Positions 12,070 to 24,903 are shown, numbered from the stretch's first letter. The stretch: DNA of 64,000 bases from Agrocybe praecox (GCA_964017145.1 OZ024844.1:3782001-3846000), one strand, 5' to 3'. The notes: generated by a model not told the origin, from the sequence alone. Made by a program: numbers and translations.

Positions 12070-12780
12070 AGGTAGGGGACTTTCATATCCAACCAGCATC
12101 ACGTGATGATTGTGACATAGTCCAAATCTGGTCATTCTCACAAATTTGGGGAGAGATGGTCAAATTAAGAGATCTGTAGGCTCTTTCGGTTGAATTTAAA
12201 CGCTAGAGAATTTTTTTCATGTCATCACAAATCCATCGATACCTTTTTCTTAGATATTGGCCAGGGAGATCACAAGCTATGCCGCTTATAAGATTGATTC
12301 ACTGCGCCCTCGTTTAGCTCGCTTATGTGCATGCGTTACACACGCCAAAAATAGATTAAATACCATTGGCATATCCCAGATAGCTTCGTTATATTCTTAC
12401 CCACATAGTAAATCAGCTTTCTACGCAAGATATGCCAATGAAAAAGAAATTGACCAAAATCAGAATCACTGCCAGAAAATATTGGGGACATCGGGTGCTG
12501 CTGCCACTGTATTGCATGATCTTGATCAGACTAACATGGCTTAAATAGTATGTTATATCCATAGCTCTCCCAGTATCTGTCCTCATTCAGTAAAATCTGG
12601 CGTGAATGTATATTATACGCTCTAAAAAATTCTCTAGCTTTTATTTATTTTGATTTCACTTTTTATTCTATGTTATTCATCTTCCAATATTTCTCCGAGC
12701 CATTTTCGCCTTTTTGAGACGGGGGGGTCACATAAAAGTAACGACATGTGATGCTGGTTGGATATGAAAGTCCCCTACCT
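12070..12780. mobile_element. 711-bp non-autonomous TIR element (MITE) with TA target duplication
   Basis: The outermost 33 bp (12070-12102 and 12748-12780) are perfect inverted repeats starting AGGTAGGGGACTTTC. They are flanked by TA on both sides (12068-12069, 12781-12782), as expected of Tc1/mariner-like insertion. A second inverted match (GCTAGAGAATTTTTT) lies at matching depth, about 135 bp from each end. The interior has no transposase; its longest frame is about 95 aa and shows no domain. Sub-terminal CATCACGTGAT at 12097-12107 is shared with the element at 60492. Confidence 0.85.
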
Positions 12781-12782
12781 TA

Positions 12783-13191
12783 CCGCCAATTCTCTGACTT
12801 CACACGTCTACTACTCTATACTCTATAATTAGCCTATTCACTTATTGAAAATAACGAACGCTAAGCAACATCCATGACATCATACAGAAAATCACTCATA
12901 TGGTCCCTGATAAATCAAACAAATTCTTTGTATCTTAATGAAAAGAAGCAGAAAGAAGCGGAAGTACATATGCTTCTGCATTTCAAAACATACCGAATTA
13001 GGAGATCGACCACCTTCCTTCATTTACACATAAGTGTGCCAATGTACACCCGAACATACATTTCCATTTCACATACTAAAGTCTAACATTTAACGGACAG
13101 GCGAACGAGGTCGAGCGTCGCGAGCCACAAATGCAATATGAATACGCGCGAATCATGATAGTACGCGCAAATATTGCTCTCTTCTTAGAAT
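12783..13191. other. Spacer downstream of the amidohydrolase gene
   Basis: This is 409 bp of AT-rich sequence between the TIR element and the amidohydrolase stop codon. It is probably the 3' UTR of that gene. A short open frame at 12874-13086 has no recognisable features. Confidence 0.5.
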
Positions 13192-16100
13192 TTAGAACAG
13201 TTCCACTACACCCCGAGCGGCCGATATCACACCGACAACTTTACTTCCGAAATCCAAAGCACCTCCGCCATGATAAAGTACCAAGTCCGGAACATCAAAC
13301 TTGGATCGCGGAGCGAGACCCAATGCTTTGTGCAGATTCGTCGTGGCCAGTGCATACGCCTGATTCTGTGTGATCGTCCCGTTGGATTCGAGAGCAATCT
13401 ATGACACCGAGGATCAGAGACTGGAGAGAAAAGGCATTCAGGTGGAGAGCGTTACTTACCCATGCAAGATCAAACTTTGTGTTCCTCGCAGTGTACTCAT
13501 CAACTACTCCAATAGCCACATTCACTCCGGCACCAAGCAATGTCGTCACAGATGTATCTTTGGTAAGCGGAGGACCAGCAAGTCTATAGCAAAAGATGAC
13601 AAACCAGCAAATGCACAAGTTAGAATTGAAACGGCGACACCAGAAAGGTAAGTTGATTACTTACATTCTTCTCTGATCCCAAGTTGTAGGATACGGTCTA
13701 GGTGAAGTTAAGACAACGCTGACACCAGCCTTGGCAATTTGCTTTGCGATCAAATGCGCTTCAGTGGCCCCAGAGAACGTCAACTTTAAAGTGTTCCAAG
13801 AATGCTTGTCGTATTCCTCCTTAAAAGTGACAAGCGTCGACATTATATCGGCATTTTCGACAGAAACAACCAAAGGAATCTCGCCCTATCAATCAAACAT
13901 CAGCATGCCACTTTCGCGTTGAACATTATATGTCCTGCATATATAAAAGGGTGACAAACCTTACGAACTCGTTCCCAAGCACCCGTACCATCAAACAAGG
14001 AATTCCGCAACGCAGACATCTGCGTACTAACTCCTACAGAAAGTGAATGGTCCATTGTGATGTGTAGTGCCGTCTCGTGTTGCACGATAGCACCCTTCTC
14101 TAGAGCATGAGGGGCACCGACGCTAAAAGCAGTAGACAAACCACGCAGGAATCCATTCCCAGTAGGTGCTGTGATGGCGGTTGTAACTCCTCCCCTGTAT
14201 GCGAGCCTATTAAAATGAAAAATGAAAAACACAAATTCGCAGTTGATGAGACGAGCGTTCTTTGAAAGAAAATAGCGAAATAGACTTACAGCGTATTCCT
14301 TCCCTCATACATCAATCCATCAATAGCTCTTACCACGCCAGACTCTTCCCCACCTCCAAGCAAAGCAGGTAAATCACCATCAACAAGAGGATCCAAGACA
14401 TTCCCGTCGTTCGTGGACGGTTCCAAACGTATCTCAACCAAGCCAAGAGGCGAGCCATACGTCGTCAAGCCAGTAGCAACTGCACCTCCTCGGAGATCTA
14501 CAACAGTCTCTGGTTCGTCTGCGTTAGGAGAGACGAAGTTCGAACTAGAGCATTCCCCGCGAACTCGTTCAATACATGCGATTTTCCCGTTTTCAACCAG
14601 GACAGTCCGCCCTTCGTCTTCGAACGATAGCTCCTTAATTTCTTCATCGTCTGCGTTCTCTAAGCCAAATTCGAAATCCTGGAGACCAACGACACTCTTA
14701 ACTCCTACCAATCTGACTGTGCCTCCCTTCTTCCAACCCTTCAAAGGAGGAAGCCCCTCCCATTCCACAGTTTCGTTCTTCTCTTTATCCCAGTTAGGTA
14801 CCCGAGGCAGTTCTTGGAACGCATTGGGCTTCTTTAAAACAGTGGGCGCTATAAGCTGCGGAATTCCATCAACGTATACTTGCTCTGGCGTAGCACCTAA
14901 GCTGAGTGGGTGCGAATCCCAAATAACAAGATCTTTTCCAAAAGTATGCATAAGGCAAAGCGAGCATTTGCGACATAAAAAAAGGCGTACCTGCATCAAA
15001 ACCTTCCGCAATAGTTCCGACCCTATGTCCAAGGCCTGCTGCTCTCGCAGGTACAGACGTTACAGAAGCGAGAGCCAAAGCTGGATGGAGACCATAGTAA
15101 TGTGCCATCTGAGCCTCGTAGAGGAGATATCGGCTGTTTACGACAGGGTGGTCAGACTAAACAAAAGTATGAGTGTGATGACTGACGGCTAATAGTGCTA
15201 ACAGAAACCAACCTTCATAACCACAGGTATACCGTGCTCCGCCAGAACGCGAGGAGCAAATTCTGAGCCTCGATAAGCTTCCCGTTTCTTCCTAGAAGAC
15301 ACGTATCAAGCAACGTACTAAAAGCTTGCTATGTATCCGACTCACCTGAAATTCGTAGCAAAGAGGGCAATTGAAGGTGCTCCTCCCTAATTCCATATTT
15401 CAATTCATTGTAACGAAAGACCTCAAAATGAAGGTACCCATGTTTTCTTGAGTAAATCAGGAACGAGGTACGTTTCGCCAGCATGGTGGAAGGATGCAAC
15501 TGGAAACTTGAATTCGTTTGAAAGACGAACAATGCCATCCAAATCCACGGCCTGTGATGAAAGGGCACACAGACGGAGTTGAGTCAAACGCACATATTAC
15601 GTTCTTATCCGTGGAAAAGAATGATCATACCTCATAGCAATGGATCGAGAGCTTTGGGTAAAAAGCATATTAGCACTATACGACACGCAAAAATAGTGCC
15701 AACATACCTTAACTCGCCCGCGTAGCACATCAACCAACGATTCCCACTGCAAATCCTCGGGGAATTCGCCTCCTTCATTCACATCTTCCAATCCAGCCCA
15801 GTCATTCGCGTCAACTTTAGCACAGAACGCGTCTTGTTTGTCGCGGATTTTTCGTGCTTCGTCATAGGCATGTCTGAAGTTCCATTGACCGTCCATACGC
15901 GTTTGGCCGTATAATCTGTCTGGATTTTCACCTAGAAATGAGGATAAAACATGATTCAGTTAACAACGTTCTTTTAGAATTAGGGAATGAAGGTCAAAGA
16001 ACCACATACCACAAGCATGTCTGATTCACCCATTAATAAAATAAAAAAGGTCAACTACAGAGAGAACAGCCAAAATACGCATATACGCACTTCATATGTC

Positions 16101-17076
16101 TCCACCGAACATATTCTCCGTCATCCACGTCGCTATCATTGTGGGTTAACGTCCACGGTGGCTCTATAACCTTCGAGGTGGCTGATCGTTCAGAAGTAGG
16201 GCGTAGCTTGATAACAAAGGCCTGGCCACCTTTTAAAGGAAGCTTACGCGTCAGAGAAGTCGTGAAACGCGCATATATCCCATAGGTTTGACATACCAAT
16301 GTTGTTAGCACTCCCAGGGAGAATCTGTGCAGTCGTAACTCCACCAGCCATAGCTAGCTGGTACGATTCGTCGTGGGTGTTCAGACCATCGATGCTTCGG
16401 AGCCAGGGGAGAATGGGAGCTTTCCTCGAGTTACCGTCGTTTGCTCCTATCGGCTTGTGTGAATTATACACGCATATAACGAACTATAACAGAGAAAAGA
16501 CGTACCCCTCAGCTCGGGCGCGCTGTCCACTCCAATATGCGAATGAAGGTCCACCAATCCCGGAGTGACCCATTTCCCTTGGATATCCATGACCTGTAAA
16601 TCAACACCCTCGTGTCTCGCGAGCACCGTCGGTGGGATGTATCCCACAGCAATGACCAGTCCTTGATCTAGAAGGACATCCCCGAAAACCACTTCCGTTC
16701 CATTCCTTGCTCCAGTCCAGATCTTCGCGTTCTTGAGCAACACAGGTGCCGTTCCGGGTACCCAGCGTTCGTTTCCTCCACTCTCTCGTTGACTGGACTT
16801 GATGCGCGAAGCCGAGTTGAACGACGGTGGTGGGCCTGCTGGTGCACGGGCAGCGTTGCATTTGGAGACAAGAGAAGTTCTGTAAGCATCTTTATCGCGT
16901 GTTTCGGCGTGGAAACTGTTGGAGACGCTGTACGTGTAAAAAACCTGGGCAACGCAGACGAGAACGACCAAGGCCGGGAGTCGGCGAAGTGCTTTGGAAA
17001 AATTGCCCCTTGACCTCGTCGTTGGCATCGTACATTGATGTTGAGGGAGAAGCGTCTCTGAGGACGACTCCTTCAT
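13192..17076 (-). CDS. Membrane-anchored tandem amidohydrolase (COG1228-like), second module degenerate
   Basis: Fifteen exons sum in frame to 984 aa. Residues about 30-50 (ALRRLPALVVLVCVAQVFY) form one membrane segment after a basic N-terminus, giving type II topology. The first module has WVTPGLVDLHSHIG (metal HxH), KLSIHCYEA, ASFHHAGE and KSDHP, which are the metal and catalytic positions of imidazolonepropionase/prolidase-like amidohydrolases. It closes with TIAEGFDADLVIWDSHP, the composite beta-domain. The second module (from about residue 590) repeats the layout: GKIACI, then DLRGGAVATGLTTYGSPLG where HxH should be, then AYRGGVTTAI, LATTNLHKALGL and DLVLYHGG. Its HxH is missing, so it is probably non-catalytic. 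Exons of 11 nt (16010-16020) and 21 nt (15631-15651) encode HACG and LSIHCYE. The substrate is unknown. An alternative start is 48 bp downstream. Confidence 0.82.
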
Positions 17077-17533
17077 GGTCGATGAAAGATGGTGGTGGTA
17101 GAGAGATAAGAAATGTTGCGTGGGGTTTTTCTGCTTACTGCGCTAATTATACATAACAGATGGACGTCGACCCCTGTCCAGTGTCGCGCCATGCGCTGCA
17201 TTCAAATTTCAGTTTCTATTTCATCACCGTATCAGCCTCTCTCTCGACTGCGGCGACTCCTCTAATAACCGTGCATAAATGGTCAAACTCGTATGCAGTA
17301 AGTATATGGTATGCCTTTCACCTTCTGTAAAAATATCGCCTGTACCAATAAGGAAGCGGATCCGTATCCTTTTACCCACGCCAATCCCCGTCTTTCCGTC
17401 GACCCCAGAAATAGCTCGGAAGCCAATCCGGCAATGTTATAAAGGCCCAAGGGTACCTCGCATGACATGATGACCATTCCCGCCAAATTTATTTCTCGAC
17501 TTCGTCGACTCCGGTATACGCGTACGCCACACG
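17077..17533. promoter_or_regulatory. Divergent intergenic promoter region (amidohydrolase / MFS transporter)
   Basis: The amidohydrolase (-) and the MFS gene (+) start 457 bp apart, head to head, so they share this spacer. AT-rich tracts occur near 17140 (aattatacataac) and 17270-17310. I see no conserved operator by eye. The arrangement allows co-regulation of hydrolase and transporter, but that is inference. Confidence 0.5.
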
Positions 17534-19660
17534 ATGTCAGATAAGGAGAAAGCTTTAGACCACAACGGGACGGAGGAAGAATCTAACATACAGCCTATCT
17601 CGAAATCCGCTTCCCCTGCCTTGAATCCTACTCCGGAAGCTAGTAGATTTACCGCGAATGAGAAATGGTTCATCGTGTGCTTCACTTCGTTTGTTGGACT
17701 TTTCAGGTGATGGTGTTATATGTATTGCACACTTCATAGCGATAATTGACAAAAAATGGTATAGTCCGCTCACTGGGAACATATACTTTCCAGCAATCCC
17801 GACCATCTCACACGCGTTTAATAAGTCTACTGAGCTTATCAACCTAACGGTAAGATTATTATTTTCTGCCTTTGAAATGAAGTGAATCCAATGATAAATA
17901 ACCTAATAGGTCACGATGTATATCGTTTTACAAGGCATTGGTGCGTATTTCCAACATTCAGCACTTTTCTTATCACTTAACGAAAGTAGCGCCCATGCTA
18001 TGGGGTCCTGTGTCCGATCACGTTGGCCGAAGGCCAATTTCTGCAGCCTGTTTGCTTATATTGGCCCTATCATGCGTCGGACTGGCTCGCGTTCCAACTT
18101 CTGACTACTGGCTTCTCATGCTTCTGCGCTGCTTGCAGGCCACAGGATCGGCGAGTACAGTCGCCATTGGTATTCTCCTTCAATCCCTTCTATTTTTGAA
18201 TCGATGCTCATAATTTCCCTGAATGTTCTACTAGGTGCCGGTGTAGTAGGCGACATTTCCACACGAGCAGAAAGGGGAGGATTCTTTGGTGTATTCACCC
18301 TGGGACCTTTGGTAAATTCCATTCAAAAATGTCTACGCTGAGCATTCGAACTCAGCATCTATCTAGATCGGGCCAGCGGTAGGTCCTGTAATAGGCGGTT
18401 TGCTAGCAGATCATCTTGGCTGGAGGTTGGTGTATTTTATCAAAAGTCGTACCTATTCTGACTAACACGACGGGTTGAATGATAATAGAGCCATCTTTTG
18501 GTTTCTGTGCATCGCAGCTTCTGTCTGCTTTTTTCTTATTATCCTGTGAGCTTGACATAGTCTCAACGATATTTACTCATTGTTTAATTTTAATTCTTCG
18601 TTTAGATTCCAACCAGAGACACTAGCGTCCGTCGTCGATTCCAAGAACTACGACAAGCTTCTATTGGTATACAAGCCAGTAATACCCATTATCGGACATG
18701 GCAGGAGGCCCTCCGGGTCCTCATCCACCCCCGCACGAAAAGTCCCAAAGAACCCATTCCGCCTTTTTCTAAATATCGACGTGGACATCCTTTTAGCAAT
18801 AAGCGCCATAATCTGCGCTGTGTTTTACGGCGTTATTGCAACGATATCATCGCTCTTCGTCACTGCTTACCCGTTCTTGAACGAGACGACACTTGGGCTG
18901 TGCTTCCTAGCCATAGGTGGAGGGATGGCACTTGGAAGTACGGTCAATGGAAGGATTCTGGACTTTGAATACAAGCGCATCAGACGAAGGATAGAAGGCA
19001 CCAATTCCGAGAACGACAGGAGCGCCTCGGATGCGAGCAGGGAAGAGAATTTCCCTTTGGAAAGGGTAAGCAGACAACGTCATAACGGCGATCGATATCC
19101 GTGATCATTATATTAATGCAACTCTGCAGGCACGACTCAGCCTTATGCCGTATTATGCCATCCTAACTGGAGTGGCATGCGCTGGAAATGGATGGTGTAT
19201 CCAGAAACAAGTCAATATCGCAGGACCTCTCGTTCTCCAATTCATAGGTATATTTAATTTTGTTTTTCTAGGCGGAGTAGGTGACTTGGTTTATTAGTTG
19301 GATACTCAAGTACTGCTCTCATGAATGGCGTCTCCACACTCATGATCGATCTGGTCCCAGGACAGAGCTCATCGGTTACTGCCTGCGTAAGTACATCTTC
19401 CAGAGTATTCAAATACACCATAAGCCTGACTCTCAAGCGTTAATAAATAGAACAATCTTATTCGGTGCAGCCTGAGCGCTGTTATCGTTTCTATCGTGGA
19501 GCCACTCATTAAGGGCATTGGAATTGGGTGGACCTACGTCTTTTTAGGAGCCCTATCCCTACTTTCTTTACCATTGGTATATCTATCTGTTCGTCTAGGC
19601 CCTAGGCAACGTGTTAAAAGGCAACGTGCCCGAGAGCTGGCAGAGGCATCCTCTACATAG
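17534..19660 (+). CDS. MFS drug:H+ antiporter-like transporter (DHA1 type)
   Basis: Eleven exons (17534-17706, 17765-17849, 17910-17940, 17990-18169, 18235-18311, 18367-18425, 18489-18545, 18606-19065, 19130-19247, 19298-19386, 19451-19660) close in frame to 512 aa. The N-terminus is hydrophilic; TM1 begins with EKWFIVCFTSFVG. The TM2-TM3 loop carries motif A (GPVSDHVGRRP). Motif C of the 12-TM drug antiporters reads IGPAVGPVIGGLLAD, followed by LGWRAIFW. A central loop rich in Ser and basic residues separates the halves, and the last TM pair ends at LGPRQRVKRQ. DHA1 members export small toxic organics at the plasma membrane. The substrate cannot be read from sequence. The gene is divergent from the amidohydrolase and looks intact. 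Confidence 0.85.
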
Positions 19661-19750
19661 TTATGAGCCTCGAAAATCGTATATAGAACTAAGGTTTTGT
19701 TTGTATTAATGAACATGCTACTTAATACGACTCTGACAGACTCACTGACA

Positions 19751-20118
19751 CAAGGGGTATGTAGTCTTGGAAAAAAAGACACAACCTTCTTTTTAGACGT
19801 ACTTTGGGCTGGGAAATCCGAATCTGAAGTCAGATTTTTGCCAAAAGATCTCGTTGAAAAGTTATGGGCACTTTTGTATCTTGTGAGAAAAAAACCTGAC
19901 ACCCAATTCCAACCATTTTTCTCGACATCTCGCATCATTCTGCACACTTTCAAAAAAAACTTCGGCCCAAATTGACCCCTCCCCTCCCCCATTTCCCTTT
20001 ATGGTAACTCACCAACCATTCACAGGAAAAATTTCGGAGTTGCATTTTTCGATCTCCTAGCTATTTTCCGGTTCAAAGATAAGGTCGTGTTCTTTTTTCC
20101 AAAACTGCATACCCCTTG
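19751..20118. mobile_element. 368-bp hAT-like MITE with 8-bp target-site duplication
   Basis: The ends are inverted: CAAGGGGTATG at 19751 and its complement ending at 20118. Similarity extends about 40 bp inward through AGT-TTGGAAAAAA-ACAC-ACCTT. Identical 8-bp direct repeats CACTGACA flank it (19743-19750 and 20119-20126), the TSD length of the hAT superfamily. No transposase fits inside. It sits between the 3' end of the MFS gene and the start of the coiled-coil gene. Confidence 0.85.
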
Positions 20119-20300
20119 CACTGACAATATTCGTAAATGTTAAGTAGCCGACGGCAATACGGCACAGACTCCAAATGATGTTTGTTAGACACCGCAGAAC
20201 CAAACAAAAAGTTATTTTCGGAATCCGGCTGGTCCAGATCATCCGTTGTGTTCACCATTCTCGTCGCTGCGGATTTCATCGCTCTGTACCTCTCTCGACG

Positions 20301-23300
20301 ATGAATGGGATACCTTTGGAACATCCATTGGCGCTTGAGCTCCAAAGTCTGCGCGCTTCCTTATTTCAGTTTCAGGTGCGCATCCTCCCGTCCAAACGTT
20401 AAGGAAAATCATTGATGTCAATTCCCTACCGAATGTGGACAGGAAGAAGCACACCAGTCATCTGTCAAGCTCCAGCGTCATTCTCTTTACTCGACACGCG
20501 CTCACGAAAGAGCAGTGTATCATGAACGGGAGAACGATGTTCTCAAGGCTGAAATCGCTATCCTTCGCGCGAACCCACTGTCCTCTTCCCAAAGCAACGC
20601 TAACACCGATAGTCAAATTCAAGAACTTACGCTGTCTCTGCGGCGACTTTCACAGAAACTCACTCTAACGGAAGAATCTTTGCTTTTAACTCAAACACAG
20701 CTTGTCCTAGCTCAAACAGAGTCGAAGAATGCAAAGGAGAACGCGAACAATGCATATGAATTAGGTGCCCGCGTTAGAGGACGCGAAGAGGAAGGGTTGG
20801 GGCGAGAAAGGGCTCTTGAAATGAAGGTGAGAAAGCTCGAAGAAGAATTGCGGATGTCAGATGGGGTGGTGAATGAGTACGCGGCGCTTGTTCGAGGAAT
20901 GCAAGCTCGTTCCGACTCCCATGAACATGAAGCCTCGACTTTACCTACAAACAGCAACCTCGCTGAATTTCTCAAATCAAAGGAGGAAGACCTAGAAAAT
21001 CTGTTCAACGAATTTCAAGCTACCTCCCAATCGACTCATCAGAAATTGGATGCCCTGACGCACGAGCTCGAAGTTACGAAGTCCCAATTTATCGCAGAGC
21101 AGAAGACCAACTCGACGCTGGTAAATGAGCTCGGCAAGATAAGGATGGAATTGGAAAAGTTGAAGTTGGACGACGGCACGGCTGCGAAGATGGTAGCACG
21201 GTATATGTGTGTACAAGTTCTTCATTTTTTTTTTATTACGAAAGAGACGTTATTCTCCGTGCTCATCATTTTTAAAGGCAATTTTCCCAGACATCCACGA
21301 ATAAACTGCTCGATACCCTTTCTAATCTTCAAACGCGGCACTCAGGAACTCTCCAAACCATGTCATCACAGAATCACGCACTATCCACGCGTCTTCGTTC
21401 TCTAGAAGCGCAAAATGCTAGTGCTTTGCGCGCGCTAGATGAATTAGGAGGGGAAATTCTGAAGGAATCGTACGGTCGACGCAGAGAAGTCATGTTGCGT
21501 ATCCGTATGAATGGACGAGAAGAACGTATCGTGGAAGGTCTGAGAAGGTGGGTAAGAAGAGGCGACGAGCTGCTCACCCGGCTTCGAGAATCTTCACCGC
21601 AAGAGGATGGAGCACAATCAGCCCTACTTGACATGGCGCAACACGCTCGTATTCTACTCGAAAGCCTAGAAGGTGGTGTTTGGGACGAAGAGACTGCTAT
21701 GTCGCTTTCTGGCACCAAAGGACGGCAACTTTTGGTAAATGATACTCTCGAAAGGCTTTCTGATGAACTACGAAACGAAAAAGGAAGACGTATCACACTA
21801 GAGAAGGAACTCGCCATCCAAGCCGGGTGGGCTGATGACGACGTACCACAATCCCTGGGGTCAAACATGATAGAGGAAAAGCCTGTCTTCTCCTCTAATG
21901 TAGACGCGCCTCTGCCCCCGACGCCTATCGGGGAAGAAGAAGAAATCATCAATGATCCTTCTTTGGTTTCCCCTGACAAGCAAATACCGTCCCCGATTAA
22001 TGAGGTCGATGGACTCGTTACTAATGCTCCAGAAATACCTGAAGTATCATCAATCTCTGAGCCGGTAATTGCAGTGGAACCACTCGAAGAACTTACGCGT
22101 TTCCCTTCAAGTAGCTCCTCGGCATCCCCTTCCGAAATAACAGAAACAACCTCGAGTACGCCTTCAAGTAACACCTTAAGCGCCCAGACGGTAATTGCTG
22201 CTGTGGCGTTGTCCCCATCGCCCATCTCAACGGAGGACTCGCCAAGGGCACAGGAAGAAGTTATGCCACCGTCCAATCAGTCACATGTGCCGCTACCACA
22301 GGAACAGGAGTTGATCACCGTAGACCCAATCACGCTGACCGACGAAAATGTGTTTGTGGAACAGGATACAACGACTGTAACTTACTCGCCATTGGATGGA
22401 TCACCACTAGAAGTACCCTCACTCGAACACAATGCATCAATTCCAGCGCTCTCTCCGCCATTACCCATTGTTTCTCCTGAATCAGACATAGATACCCCTC
22501 CTCTTGATACCCCTCTCCTTGCACCATCCTCAGAAATTTTATGCGAAGAAAAGGAAAATGTCGTTATTCCTATTCATGAGGCGAATAATGTTTCTTCCCT
22601 GTCGTCCTTATCACCATCTCCTTTATCCACGCCTTTGACTACCAAAGCTGTTCCGTTTCCGCTACCCTCAAACACCGAAGATTCGTTTTCAGTCCCAGCC
22701 GAGCAAGCGACCGAAATTGAGCAAGAGAGCGAGCCTTTTGTCTCACTAAAACCCACGATTTCACCAATCTCGCAATCACCATCCTTACCCGTTTCACCCC
22801 CTCTTCCGTCACCTTCACCTAATCACTCAAAACCCAAACCTCATCCTCTCCTCGCGGACCTTGCACGCGTCAACCAGCGTTATGACCAATTGCAGAAGTC
22901 GTTCAGAGACTGTCACCTCGCATTGGAAGGATTGAAACACGCACTTGGATCGAACGATAATTCCGCTGGTCATCCTTTTTCGTCATCGTCGTCATATGGA
23001 GGCGGGATTGGTCGAGGTCACCCATCCTCCTCGTCTTCGGTGCATTTCTCTTCTTCGTCTTTAGGGAACGGTTCCAGCCAGAATCATGCCTCGAATTCGT
23101 TCCCTGTTGAAATTTTGCGAGCTGCGCTGGCGCGATTGGATGACTATACTGAAGACGCTCGCGTTGAGCTCGAAATCAGAATCGGAGACGAAGAGATGGC
23201 CATGAAGGGTTGGGAGGCGCTGTTGTCTGTTCCTGGGGCTCTCATTCCCGATATGAAGAGTCAACATGATGGTGATGCAAACACCCGCCATATCAAACAG

Positions 23301-24353
23301 GGTGACGATGACGATTTGAGACCATTTCAAACGGAGGTCGAAGAACAGATCAAAGCGTTCATATCGGGCGACGACCCAGCGATCAAAAAGGCACGAGAAG
23401 GGTTCGAGCGAAAACTGGAGGACGTCCTGCATGATATTGCAGCTCTGAAAACGGCGGTGTACGATCCTGCAGCTTTTGATCTGTCGGATAATTCAGGACT
23501 ACTAAGCACGGGCGTGTTACCGTCTTCGGCGTCGACTTCGAACTTATTCATCGATAATTCAAATGGCGGTGAATTTCTTTCACCTTCCAGCGCGAACATG
23601 GCTGTTCCAAATCCGACAAGCTCGAATGGATGGACATCATGGATACGCTCTCCGTCTATCGTCTCTTCTCGTCCCAGCAGCCCTGCGCCTGCGCCAACGT
23701 TTGGGAGTATCATGACAAGCCCCAGATCGCCACTCCGCCACTCGTCTTCAAATGTCAGTCTTAAATCTGCGACTCAAGAGCATCCTATCCAAGCGCAGAA
23801 CCATCCAAGACCAAGGAAAAGTAGCTTCTTCGGATTTTCACTTCCTCTGGGGGTCGGCGGCGGCGGAGAGCAGGACAGAACGCACAATCCGCTTGCTCAG
23901 CTTCGTCTTAGAGTTCCTATGCCGAATTTCAGCACCATCTCAGGGGGTGGAACTCCAATGACGTCACCATCGGCTGCTGGTTCTAATCCTTTGACGCCTG
24001 GTATCGGTTCAGCGAGGACGAGGACCGTCTCATCTACTATGTACATGCTCGGACTTGGTCAGGGAATCAAGAGTCCTGGAATAGGAATGGGTAACGCTAC
24101 GGGACTTTCAAGGAGCGTTAGTGCTGGTGGTTCTTCTCTGTACGGTTCGCTGAAACCACCTCAACACGGGTCTCTGCGGAAAAATCGTCAGGTCTCGGAA
24201 CCTATGGTGGCGTCTCTTTCCTCGAGCTTGGATACTGGGACGTTCCCAAGAAGAAATAATAGCGCTGTCGGATTGGAAAGAACGACCGAGGATGACGATG
24301 ACGAAGGCAGTGAAGAGGATGGGGACGAGGATAATGATACGGACGTGGAGTGA
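20301..24353 (+). CDS. Large coiled-coil / Ser-Pro-rich protein, function unknown
   Basis: Three exons (20301-20375, 20443-21200, 21278-24353) join in frame to 1302 aa. I do not recognise a named family. Residues about 1-430 are Glu/Lys/Leu/Gln-rich with heptad-like spacing, predicting long coiled coils. Residues about 430-770 are disordered: Ser, Pro, Glu and Thr, with SPSP-type motifs that could be phosphorylated. A second helical block (residues about 790-960) includes LADLARVNQRYDQLQKSF and a charged stretch ending in KLEDVLHDIAALKTAV. A Ser-rich, Gly-rich tail follows (several SPR-type and RSVSAGGSS-type motifs), and the protein ends in a strongly acidic run of Asp/Glu. This layout suggests a cytoskeletal, polarity or trafficking scaffold, by inference only. 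A 300-aa frame on the opposite strand inside it is a shadow. Confidence 0.8.
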
Positions 24354-24903
24354 ATCAATTTTATATATTTATGTAAGCCTCATTGATATCCAAGTCTACC
24401 CGCCTAAGGAATTATTGCAGTAATCTAGACGCTCTTGCATGGTTTGCCTCTCTTACTTGAGTAACAAATTGAAATACTGTACTCTACACTGCACACTTTC
24501 GCTCGAATTATTAGCCTACACTCGGGTTCAAAACTTCTTTCGGAAGAGATGTTCTTGATGATACAACGTTAAGAATTCACTCCTCGGGAATGATGGTTAT
24601 AAAGCGATGTATGAACTGTGAGATGTGGAGATTGGCTGTCGACTTCTCCGAAGGAGTCACTCTAGACATGATCAGTATACTCCCGACCCCTTCATACCAT
24701 ATATCTTGAAATAAATCGCGGTTGAGAATAGACCATCGCAAAGACAATATATTATGCATATTAAGAATTACATGTATGAATTATTCAAACGTATACATTT
24801 CGGGAATAAATAGAGTGCGAGTGAGTGTGAGTGTGAGTGTGTGAGGTGCGCGATAAAAGAAGAATTAGGAATAAAATTGATGAATGAGTGCCTTCGGAAT
24901 GAA
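24354..24903. other. Convergent spacer, coiled-coil gene / BBE-like oxidase
   Basis: This is 550 bp between two convergent stop codons. It is AT-rich, with TTTATATATTTATG just after the coiled-coil stop (possible polyadenylation region). A GAGTGTGA microsatellite lies at about 24818-24845. No gene seen. Confidence 0.6.

Noticed and set aside
21374..22276. 300-aa open frame on the minus strand inside the coiled-coil gene
   Set aside because: It is Ser-rich because it is the complement of a Ser/Glu-rich coding exon. No domain or splice context supports it.
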